A stretch of DNA of 64,000 nucleotides from Steroidobacter gossypii (GTDB lineage Bacteria; Pseudomonadota; Gammaproteobacteria; Steroidobacterales; Steroidobacteraceae), in NCBI RefSeq assembly GCF_016801985.1, contig NZ_JAEVLS010000001.1, positions 248,001 to 312,000 on the forward strand, given 5' to 3'. Shown one piece after another: positions 17,666 to 24,553 of the stretch. Under the pieces are notes generated by a model, which was given only the letters and a program-made list of their open reading frames with translations, was not told the origin of the DNA and did not search any database. Made by a program: the position numbers and the translations under genes. Every line of letters starts with the position of its first letter. The first letter of the stretch is position 1.

Positions 17666-17696
17666 GTAGGCTGCGGCAATAGACACCGCAGCCTAC
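17666..17696. terminator. Perfect 11-bp inverted repeat between two exported-enzyme genes
   Basis: GTAGGCTGCGG (17666-17676) and its complement CCGCAGCCTAC (17686-17696) flank a 9-base loop. It lies between the stop of the alpha/beta hydrolase (17729) and the start of the PhoX gene (17651), both on the minus strand. The stable stem suggests a terminator of the hydrolase message or an attenuator before phoX; no T-run follows, so an operator is also possible. Confidence 0.5.
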
Positions 17697-17728
17697 TCCA
17701 AAACTACTGCTGCCGTATTACAGCGCAG

Positions 17729-19093
17729 TTATTGCAGCCCGCTTTGTTGGCGGAACCAGTCGATCTGTTGCTGGAAATAGCCGGTTTCGTAGCCCAGCAC
17801 CTCGCGTTCGCCGTCCTCCTTCTGCTCGAAGCGCAGGATGCCGTGCTCGGCCTCGGGATACACGAAGAACTGAATGGGTCGGCCCGCTTGCTGCAGCTTG
17901 CGCAGTTCCTCGACGCTCCACTGCGTCGGGGCGCTCGAATCCTTGCCGCCGAACACCCAGAAGCTCGGCGTGTCCAGTTCGGCCAGCGTCGGCACGGGGT
18001 CGTAGAGCCGATCGATGTAGGGCGGATCCATGCGGCCGTACTTCCACCAGAGGTAGGGTCGCAGCACCCATAGCGGCGTTTCTCGACTCACGATCATGCC
18101 GAACAGGGAGTCGCTGTGTTTGGCAGTTTCGAACCAGGGCTCGCTGCGCGCGGCTTCGAGAGCCTTCGAAAAGTCGGACCAGCGATTCTTACCGTGGTCG
18201 AAGATGTCGCTCAAGATGCCGGCGATGCGGTCCATCTCGGCGATTTGCCCGGCACTGAAGCCCTTGCGCTCCATGGCATACACGTAGCCCCAGCGATCCT
18301 CTCCCGTCACCGGGACTGCCACGCCGTAGCCGACGAACACGCTACGGATGTTTCCATCTTTCAACGCTGCGAGTGGCGCGATCCAGCCGCCCTGGCTGTA
18401 GCCGGCGAGATTGATTTTGTCGCCGTCGATCTCGGCTCGCTTGCGCAGATACTGGACGGCGGCGACGGTGTCGTCGGAGAGGACGTGGAAGTTCGCGGTG
18501 AACTTACCTTCGGAGCCGCCGGTGCCACGCTTGTCGTAAACGAACGCGGCAATGCCATGCGCGGCGTATATGTATGGATCGGAGTACTGTTCGACGGCGC
18601 TGTATTCTTCCGAGCCGTGCACCGGGATCATCGCCGGAAACGGACCTTCGCCTTCGGGCAGGATGAGCTTGCCGCGCAATCTGAGCTGGCCGCTTTGGAA
18701 GGTCACCCACTCTTCCCGCAGGCGCAGGCGCGCCGCTTTGATGTCCTTCTTCTCGCCGTTCTCGGTGCGCTGCCAGATCACTCCGGAGAGCTGCCCGGCG
18801 GCATTGCGCTGGAATTGCACGCGGTTGGTGACGGGCTCGCGCCTGGACCAGCCGTCGCCGCCTTCGAAGTTGTCGGTTGCTTCGGTCGGCCAGAGTGTTC
18901 CGCTTTCGCCGTCGATCTTCTTGAATCGCAGCTCGGTGGCGTTGCGTGGCCCGACGACGAACAGCGAGCCGTCTTCAAATATATAGGCGCCGATATATCG
19001 AGTGTCGCTGGATGATTCGCGACTGCTGGCATACGAAGCGACTCCGGCCAGGAGCAACATTCCGGCCAGCGTCCCCATGATTGTTTTCCGCAT
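17729..19093 (-). CDS. Exported alpha/beta hydrolase
   Basis: A 454-residue serine hydrolase with an N-terminal signal peptide (IMGTLAGMLLLAGVASYASS). Residues 30-120 form a beta-rich leader domain, followed by the hydrolase fold: oxyanion segment PAMIPVHGSEEYSAVEQY, then YDKRGTGGSEGKF, nucleophile motif GYSQGGW, acid region PSFWVFGGKDSSAPTQ and catalytic histidine in YPEAEHGILRF. It resembles the S9/dienelactone-hydrolase-like periplasmic hydrolases that cleave esters or peptides. Only 77 bases separate it from the next gene downstream, with a strong hairpin between. GGGAG precedes the start by about 12 bases; a second ATG at 19078 is possible. Substrate unknown. Confidence 0.85.
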   Translation of the reverse strand: MRKTIMGTLAGMLLLAGVASYASSRESSSDTRYIGAYIFEDGSLFVVGPRNATELRFKKIDGESGTLWPTEATDNFEGGDGWSRREPVTNRVQFQRNAAGQLSGVIWQRTENGEKKDIKAARLRLREEWVTFQSGQLRLRGKLILPEGEGPFPAMIPVHGSEEYSAVEQYSDPYIYAAHGIAAFVYDKRGTGGSEGKFTANFHVLSDDTVAAVQYLRKRAEIDGDKINLAGYSQGGWIAPLAALKDGNIRSVFVGYGVAVPVTGEDRWGYVYAMERKGFSAGQIAEMDRIAGILSDIFDHGKNRWSDFSKALEAARSEPWFETAKHSDSLFGMIVSRETPLWVLRPYLWWKYGRMDPPYIDRLYDPVPTLAELDTPSFWVFGGKDSSAPTQWSVEELRKLQQAGRPIQFFVYPEAEHGILRFEQKEDGEREVLGYETGYFQQQIDWFRQQSGLQ

Positions 19094-19204
19094 GTGAGCT
19101 GCGTCTCCCTGAAGCTTCGCGGCCCGGAATGGGCCTTCAGGGCGTTGGACGCAGCCGCGGCGCAGAAGGTTGCCAGCGGTTTGAATTCCCGCGTTTTGGT
19201 GCGC

Positions 19205-19564
19205 TCAGGATCCTTTGCGACCCGTCACCATCAGCCACTCCACCCCAGCCGGCGTCTGCCTCCCCGGCGGGGCATACCGAAACGTCTCCACCCAGGCCGT
19301 CAACGCCTGCTGCATGCACGGCGGCCCCGGCGGCGCCTGGATGTTCCCCGTCGTGCCATCGCTCAACACGGTGAACTCCACGAAATAACTCCCGGTCACC
19401 TCACACGTCTCCGCGACCGACAACGGCTTCGACTCCAACAACTGCAACTCCGGCCCCTTCGGCGCCACTGTCGGCGCGCTCCCGCAACCGGCCAATACGA
19501 TGGCTCCGGCAAACAAACCGGCGATGCCGAGGCGTCGGCGAATGTGGTACGGCGAGCTGTTCAT
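19205..19564 (-). CDS. Small lipoprotein with a TonB-C-like domain
   Basis: A 119-residue predicted lipoprotein: basic N-terminus, hydrophobic core and lipobox LAGC (cysteine about residue 27). The mature part contains CEVTGSYFVEFTVLSDGTTG and ALTAWVETFRYAPPG, recalling the C-terminal strand-helix-strand unit of energy-transducer TonB proteins, with three further cysteines. It has no transmembrane-proline-rich architecture, so it is not a TonB itself. GAGGGG lies five bases upstream of ATG 19564. Its function is unknown; a periplasmic partner role is possible. Confidence 0.68.
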   Translation of the reverse strand: MNSSPYHIRRRLGIAGLFAGAIVLAGCGSAPTVAPKGPELQLLESKPLSVAETCEVTGSYFVEFTVLSDGTTGNIQAPPGPPCMQQALTAWVETFRYAPPGRQTPAGVEWLMVTGRKGS

Positions 19565-19620
19565 CTATGCCCCTCGAACTCTAGCGGCTCAGTCGAATCT
19601 GCTGACTCACGGCGTTTTCG

Positions 19621-19761
19621 TCAAGCCTCCATTGCCCGGCCGACGTTTCCGCGGAAACGAAATCGGACTGTTGGGAGCTCTGTGCAGGCCGCGTCGATGG
19701 CTTTGACGAACATTTGACCGGCTTCTGCCGTCAGCCGCCCTTTGAGCACAAGCTTGGTCAT
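19621..19761 (-). CDS. Possible 46-residue small protein
   Basis: A short frame from ATG 19761 to TGA 19621-19623 encodes a basic peptide beginning MTKLVLKGRLTAEAGQMF and ending GRAMEA. It starts 14 bases after the stop of the aspartic protease gene on the same strand, and 56 bases separate it from the lipoprotein start. The composition is protein-like, but there is no good ribosome site and I do not recognise it. It may be a real small gene, a truncated fragment, or chance. Confidence 0.3.
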   Translation of the reverse strand: MTKLVLKGRLTAEAGQMFVKAIDAACTELPTVRFRFRGNVGRAMEA

Positions 19762-19775
19762 CCCGTTTCATCATC

Positions 19776-20666
19776 TCAGTTGCGGTCTGACGCTTGCTTT
19801 GGCGCCTTGCGCACGAGTAGCCGCTTCGCCGGAAAGTCCATACACACAACGTGATTCGAAAAGAAGTCATCGCCGATGAATCCGTCGAAGCCCGGCGGCA
19901 ACACGAGGTTCTCCCACACCTGGAATGTCCAGGGACCGAAGTCGTCACCGCCGATGAGCAGGCGAGACGATTCAACTGTCTGCGCGTCGCTACGGCCTGC
20001 CTTCTCGATGAAACGCTTGGTGAGGGCCGATCCTCCTGCGCCGGTGTCCCACCACACCGTCAGTGTTCCCAGATCGGTTTCGATCAGCGTTGCCGGTTCG
20101 CCGGCCCAAGCCTCGTCGAACTCTACCTCCGTGCCCTGGCATGCCGTTCCTTTCAACGGCACCTGCGCAGGAATGAGGGTCATGGCTTGCTTGGGATAAT
20201 CGATGATGACCCGATAACCCTTCAGGAGCGCGGTTCCGAGGAAGCCCTGCTGGCCGATCTGGTAGGGCTGATACGAAGGCGCGTGAACATCGAGCTGCAC
20301 GTTCACGTTGTTGAAAACGACGTTCCCGAGCTGCATGCGGTCGATGTGAAACCGGGGCGATTCGACCTTGTTACCCTGTGCATCTATTCGCTCTGACACG
20401 CCGTCGATCGCCTGCGCGCCGGCGCGGTCGAGAATCTCCTGGCTGAGACTGACGGAAGTGAAGTTGCCGGTATCGAGTTGAACGGGGACGTCCGAATTGG
20501 CGATCCGGATGCTAACTAGGGCCGAGTTGTCGCGCAGTATCAGCGGGACGGATGTAATGGTCGGAGTTGACGATGCAGAATGGCTTGCGCTGACGTCGCC
20601 GCCGCATCCGCCGATGCACAAACACACCAGCCACATTTGAGCGAGCCTCGGCAATCCATTAAGCAT
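19776..20666 (-). CDS. Lipoprotein aspartic protease with two retropepsin-like lobes
   Basis: A 296-residue predicted lipoprotein (hydrophobic LAQMWLVCLC then IGGC, cysteine 21). It contains two DTG catalytic triads: VQLDTGNFTSVSL (Asp65) and VWWDTGAGGSAL (Asp207). Each is followed by the glycine-hydrophobic element that closes a retropepsin lobe: GFLGTALLKGYRVIIDYP (about 141-158) and DGFIGDDFFSNHVVCMDFP near the C-terminus. Single-lobe relatives work as dimers; this chain seems to carry both halves. I moved the start from ATG 20720 to ATG 20666, where a strong purine-rich ribosome site (complement of 20671-20683) lies directly upstream and the signal peptide becomes canonical. Substrate is unknown; a periplasmic or outer-membrane location is inferred. 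Confidence 0.8.
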   Translation of the reverse strand: MLNGLPRLAQMWLVCLCIGGCGGDVSASHSASSTPTITSVPLILRDNSALVSIRIANSDVPVQLDTGNFTSVSLSQEILDRAGAQAIDGVSERIDAQGNKVESPRFHIDRMQLGNVVFNNVNVQLDVHAPSYQPYQIGQQGFLGTALLKGYRVIIDYPKQAMTLIPAQVPLKGTACQGTEVEFDEAWAGEPATLIETDLGTLTVWWDTGAGGSALTKRFIEKAGRSDAQTVESSRLLIGGDDFGPWTFQVWENLVLPPGFDGFIGDDFFSNHVVCMDFPAKRLLVRKAPKQASDRN

Positions 20667-20747
20667 TTGCTCTTCCCTCTCCCATATCTTCCAGTGTACG
20701 CGGACGAGCACATCGTTCAAAACGGGCAGCAGTGGACATCGGGGAGA

Positions 20748-21203
20748 TCAGCGAGAGGTCTCGCGACTGAAGGTGAAATGAGTCACGGCCAAAGGCGAGC
20801 CGCCGAGGGCGCGGTAGAAGTCGAGGGCTTGAATGTCATTGTTGTCTGCGGGGACGAAGATATCTTCGATGCCTGCGGCGGAGGCGGCGGAGCGGAGTGA
20901 GGAGATGAGTTGCCGACCGACGTCCTGGCGCCGCCGGGCGGGATGCACGGCGATGTCGTAGACCATGATCTCGGAGGATTCGCTGCGAGTCATCGGTAGC
21001 GTGTGCGCAGTGAGACCGGCGATCAGTTCTCCGTCAGAGAATGCAGCTAAAGCCCAGAAATCGGGACGCCGCAGCAGCTTCGATAGATACATGTCGCTGA
21101 GCGGCTCGGAAGGCTCATCGAACACGTGAGCCATGAGCTCGAACATGCGGCGGGCGAGCTCAGGATCTGCTGCAGTCAGGCGGACGATGCGGATCTGGTT
21201 CAT
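20748..21203 (-). CDS. GNAT acetyltransferase resembling AAC(3)-I
   Basis: A 151-residue acetyl-CoA-dependent N-acetyltransferase. It aligns over its whole length, from memory, with the AAC(3)-I gentamicin acetyltransferases: IRIVRLTAADPELARRMF at the start, the YLSKLLRRPDFWALAAF segment, SSEIMVYDIAVHPARRR with the acetyl-CoA pyrophosphate loop RRRQDVGRQL, and DIFVPADNNDIQALDFYRAL. The characterised enzymes share the SEIYIYDLAV and QADYGDDPAVALYTKLG counterparts. Whether this chromosomal homologue acetylates aminoglycosides is not known. Its start lies 44 bases inside the end of the upstream acetoacetate-decarboxylase-like gene, so the two are likely on one transcript. Confidence 0.82.
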   Translation of the reverse strand: MNQIRIVRLTAADPELARRMFELMAHVFDEPSEPLSDMYLSKLLRRPDFWALAAFSDGELIAGLTAHTLPMTRSESSEIMVYDIAVHPARRRQDVGRQLISSLRSAASAAGIEDIFVPADNNDIQALDFYRALGGSPLAVTHFTFSRETSR

Positions 21204-21894
21204 GATTCGAAGCGCCAGAAGAAAGCATGGTGGGACGTTGAATCGTCACGCGCATGTGACGGCAGAAGATAAACGTCGATACGCCGCCGAATCCAAGGGC
21301 GCTCAAACCGATCTCATCCGCCACCTCCACGCGTGCACGCGCAAGTCCGATGCCGGCGGCGCCGCGCACGGGGAACCAGCTCTCGGCGGGACCCAACATA
21401 CTCATGGCAGCCCCGGCGAAGGGCAGCCGAACCATGGCGCGAGGGCGAGTAGCCACAACCTGCAATTTTACCTGCGGACCTGAGAGGCGCACGCAACCGT
21501 CGTTCCATTGTATCGAGGCAGCTTGTTTCGGAAGCGACCAGATCGCGCGCCCGGCGAGCAGGGATCGATGTTTGTCGACGAGGATGTGAGCTATCCAGAA
21601 GCCGATTCGCCCTTTCCGCCGAACCAGCGCAGGCGCGAATATGAGCTCGCGATATTCACCTACCGGGCTCTGCCGGTACTCCGAAAGGTACAACATGGCC
21701 ACCGTACGCCCGGGCCACACTCGAAAGATACGCGCGTCGGGAGGAATGAGTCGCCGTGCGAGATCCTCGGGAACGAGTTTGAAGCCGATCAACGCTTCGC
21801 CATGCAGAGTCCACGGCGCAGGCGGGAGATGCGACTCATCACCCGGCGTGGCGGCGAATGGGTCCGCGAGAGACTCTGCCGAAAGATCACTCAT
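21160..21894 (-). CDS. Acetoacetate-decarboxylase-like protein
   Basis: A 244-residue protein of the acetoacetate decarboxylase superfamily. The region LVDKHRSLLAGRAIWSLPKQAASIQW carries the LPKQAA equivalent of the PKK motif whose lysine forms the Schiff base in the decarboxylase, and YLSEYRQSPVGEYRELIFAP matches the family's substrate-pocket strand. Many members are not decarboxylases but aldolase-dehydratases or uncharacterised. The start ATG 21894 overlaps the stop of the FAD enzyme by 4 bp (ATGA), so the pair is translationally coupled. The frame continues upstream to 22107, inside that gene, but those codons are a shadow. It probably acts on a product of the FAD enzyme; the reaction is unknown. 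Confidence 0.78.
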   Translation of the reverse strand: MSDLSAESLADPFAATPGDESHLPPAPWTLHGEALIGFKLVPEDLARRLIPPDARIFRVWPGRTVAMLYLSEYRQSPVGEYRELIFAPALVRRKGRIGFWIAHILVDKHRSLLAGRAIWSLPKQAASIQWNDGCVRLSGPQVKLQVVATRPRAMVRLPFAGAAMSMLGPAESWFPVRGAAGIGLARARVEVADEIGLSALGFGGVSTFIFCRHMRVTIQRPTMLSSGASNHEPDPHRPPDCSRS

Positions 21895-23315
21895 CGAGCA
21901 CCATACCTGCGAACCCATCCCGCAATCCCCTCGAGCTCCCGCTTGGGCAATACCAGGTGATGAGGCCGGCCCTGCATTTGCAAGATCACCTCCGCCGCCG
22001 CCCAGCCTGAATGCACGGCACTCTCCATTGAAGACGGCAAGCCAGTGTCCGTCCAATCGCCGGCGAGCAAAAGGCCCTCGATGGGCGTGCGCGTCGCGGG
22101 GCGACACCGCTCGCAGCCAGGCGTGGGACAGGAAATCGCCATGGGGATGCGATTCACCACCGCATGCCGGATATGGGCATGTTCGGCGGCCGGCAAAGCC
22201 TCCCGTATGTCGTCCAGCGTCGCGGCCACGATCTGTTCGTCACTCAGCCCGTCAGCGCGATGGCTGAAGATGATATTGCTCGCGATCACCGACTCGCGCC
22301 GCTCGCTCCAGCCACGACGGATATTGGAAAGGTCATAGAAGTCGGTGTTCAGATCGCAAGGATTCCAGATGCGCGCCCAGAATCTCTCGTCGGTCACTTT
22401 GCGATCGAGCCAGAGATAGCTGCTCACATAGGGGCTGGGCTCGAAGCGACCCACATCCTTGAACGGATCCATCGCTGCCCATTCATCGGGCAGCAGGCGT
22501 GTCAGGCACTGAGGCGGCACAGCGGCCACGCAGAAGCGCGCCTCGATTCGTTCGCCGCCTTGAAGCATCACGGAATGGAAGCGCCCCTGCTCTCCCACGA
22601 TCCGATCCACTCGGGATTCCGTATAGACGCGACCGCCGGCCCGCTCCAACATCCGAATCGATCCAGGCACGAACAAATTCGCCAGCGCCTCGTCGGCGAA
22701 CCCGATGGCGTACTCCTGTAACCCCGTCAGCTGGGCGAACACGCGCATCAGCGCGCCGGCCGAGCAGCGATCGAGCGGCACATTCAAGACCGACATGCAC
22801 GCAGTCGCCCAGAACCACTCGATGAAGCGATCGCTTACGCCGCTGTGACGAAGCAGGTCCAGTGCACTACGTCCATCCAGGTGCTTGATGTGCTCCTCGG
22901 TGGCCCGCATCGCCATCCAAAGCACGCGCCGATTGGATGCGACGTCCGCGAGGCTAACGCTCTTGGTAGTCGCCAGGCTCGGTAGCAAATGAAGCGGCGG
23001 CGGTAGAGCATGCAGGCGCATGTCGGTGACCCGACGACCTTCCCTGAGTCGTAGCAGTCTTTCGGTCTCCCAAACGATCCGATCGCGCGTTCCCAACTGC
23101 TCCAGGAACGCCAGCATGTTTCTGTATTCGGTCAGGAGGATATGCGGCCCGAGATCGACATCGTCGCACGTATGCGGATCCGTCCAACTGCACGCACGTC
23201 CGCCAAGCCGTGCAGAGCCCTCAAACACACGAATTCGCAGCCCGCAGTCGCGAAGCGCGACCGCGCAAGCGAGGCCGGCGAGCCCGCCCCCGACGATCAC
23301 GACATCGGACTGCAT
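21891..23315 (-). CDS. FAD-dependent desaturase/oxidoreductase, HpnE-like
   Basis: A 474-residue flavoprotein. The Rossmann start DVVIVGGGLAGLACAVAL with the acidic second strand IRVFEGSARLGGRACSW is typical of squalene/phytoene-desaturase relatives; DLGPHILLTEYRNMLAFLEQLG resembles hydroxysqualene dehydroxylase HpnE, and the C-terminal FAD segment is GLLLAGDWTDTGLPSSMESA. No hpnC, hpnD or squalene cyclase lies in the window, so a hopanoid role is unproven and another isoprenoid or lipid substrate is possible. It is coupled with the decarboxylase-like gene and diverges from the SDR lipoprotein across 180 bases. Family assignment is firm; function is not. Confidence 0.78.
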   Translation of the reverse strand: MQSDVVIVGGGLAGLACAVALRDCGLRIRVFEGSARLGGRACSWTDPHTCDDVDLGPHILLTEYRNMLAFLEQLGTRDRIVWETERLLRLREGRRVTDMRLHALPPPLHLLPSLATTKSVSLADVASNRRVLWMAMRATEEHIKHLDGRSALDLLRHSGVSDRFIEWFWATACMSVLNVPLDRCSAGALMRVFAQLTGLQEYAIGFADEALANLFVPGSIRMLERAGGRVYTESRVDRIVGEQGRFHSVMLQGGERIEARFCVAAVPPQCLTRLLPDEWAAMDPFKDVGRFEPSPYVSSYLWLDRKVTDERFWARIWNPCDLNTDFYDLSNIRRGWSERRESVIASNIIFSHRADGLSDEQIVAATLDDIREALPAAEHAHIRHAVVNRIPMAISCPTPGCERCRPATRTPIEGLLLAGDWTDTGLPSSMESAVHSGWAAAEVILQMQGRPHHLVLPKRELEGIAGWVRRYGAR

Positions 23316-23495
23316 TTACTCATCGGCCGCTGCATCAAAGAATGCAACGGCAGGATGCAGGCGTTGTTCCCGCGGAGCTCGCCGCAGCGATTCCTACAAG
23401 CGGAGCGTCTTTGCCCTGCGGCGCACGGCAGTCCTGTCGTAAGAGACCAGGAACCAATTCGCACCGTGAACGTTGCCCGCTCGCAGCGATGCAAC

Positions 23496-24530
23496 ATGCA
23501 GGCGAGAGTATCCGACGTGAAATCAAGCAACCCGATCCTTCTGTGCGCGGCGTTGTTGCTGCTCGCACTTTCCGGCTGCGCAATCAGCCCGCGCGCGAAT
23601 CAGGACAAAGTGGTCGTGATTGCGGGTGCTTCCAGCGGTTTCGGCAAAGGTGTGGCCCTCGAGCTCGCCGGCCAAGGAGCGAAGCTGGTGCTCGCAGCCC
23701 GGCGCACCGAACTGCTGGAACAACTCGCGGCCGAATGCGAGCAGCGAGGCGGCAAGGCGGTGGTCGTCACCACCGACGTAAGCGACGAAGCCCAAGTGCG
23801 CCGTCTGGCTGAAACGGCGGTTGAACAATTCGGCTCTATCGACGTATGGATCAACATGGCCGGCGTCGGGGCGATCGGCCGGTTTGAGGAGATCCCGCTC
23901 GCAGACCACCATCGCCTGCTCGATATCAATGTCGGCGGCGTGGTCAATGGCAGCTACTACGCCCTGAAGCAATTCCGGGAGCAGGGCGCGGGCACCCTCA
24001 TCAACATCGCGTCGGTCGCCGGGCGCGTACCGTTTCCTTATTACTCATCCTATGTTGCTTCCAAGCACGCCCTGATCGGGCTGGGCGCGGCCATCAATCA
24101 GGAACTGCGACTCAACGGCGAGAAAAACATTCGCGTCTCGACCATCTCGCCGTTCGCTGCAGACACACCGTGGTTCGACCACGCGGCCAACTACTCAGGT
24201 CACAAGGCGCGACAGATCATGCTCGACCCGCCGGAGAAGGTGATCGACAGCATCGTTGCGGCCACTGTGCGACCCAAACCGGATATCAACGTAGGCTACA
24301 AGGCCAAGGCTTCGGTGGCGTCGCATCGAATCGCGCAGCAGCTGACTCGACGCATGGTTGGTAACGTCAACCACAAGGTGCTCATGGAAGACGCCGCGCC
24401 AGCGCCACAGACAGCAGGCGCTTTGTATGAGCCGGTGCCGGGAAGGGGCGCTGTCGATGGCGGCATGCGTAAAAGGCTGGCGGAAGGCGATCTACGAAAG
24501 GTGGAGGATCTACAGGCGCAGGATCAGTAA
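23496..24530 (+). CDS. Short-chain dehydrogenase/reductase with a lipoprotein signal
   Basis: A 344-residue NAD(P)-dependent oxidoreductase of the classical SDR family with an unusual N-terminus: hydrophobic ILLCAALLLLALSGC is a lipobox with the acylated cysteine at residue 28. The enzyme part has VVVIAGASSGFGKG (44-50 glycine motif), NMAGVGAIG in place of NNAG, Ser173 (NIASVAG), Tyr186 and Lys190 (YVASK), so the catalytic residues are present. A C-terminal extension of about 60 residues follows the fold. The start may instead be GTG 23517, which has the better ribosome site (GGCGAGAG) and still leaves a perfect lipobox. It ends 23 bases before the P450, with which it likely forms an operon. 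NAD(P) supply outside the cytoplasm is a puzzle. Confidence 0.82.
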   Translation: MQARVSDVKSSNPILLCAALLLLALSGCAISPRANQDKVVVIAGASSGFGKGVALELAGQGAKLVLAARRTELLEQLAAECEQRGGKAVVVTTDVSDEAQVRRLAETAVEQFGSIDVWINMAGVGAIGRFEEIPLADHHRLLDINVGGVVNGSYYALKQFREQGAGTLINIASVAGRVPFPYYSSYVASKHALIGLGAAINQELRLNGEKNIRVSTISPFAADTPWFDHAANYSGHKARQIMLDPPEKVIDSIVAATVRPKPDINVGYKAKASVASHRIAQQLTRRMVGNVNHKVLMEDAAPAPQTAGALYEPVPGRGAVDGGMRKRLAEGDLRKVEDLQAQDQ

Positions 24531-24553
24531 TCGCTATTGCCGAGGAGCCGAGT

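Noticed and set aside
21895-22107. Extension of the ADC-like frame upstream of ATG 21894
   Set aside because: These codons lie inside the HpnE-like gene in another frame and give a Gly/Arg-rich sequence unlike the family; the ATGA overlap defines the start.
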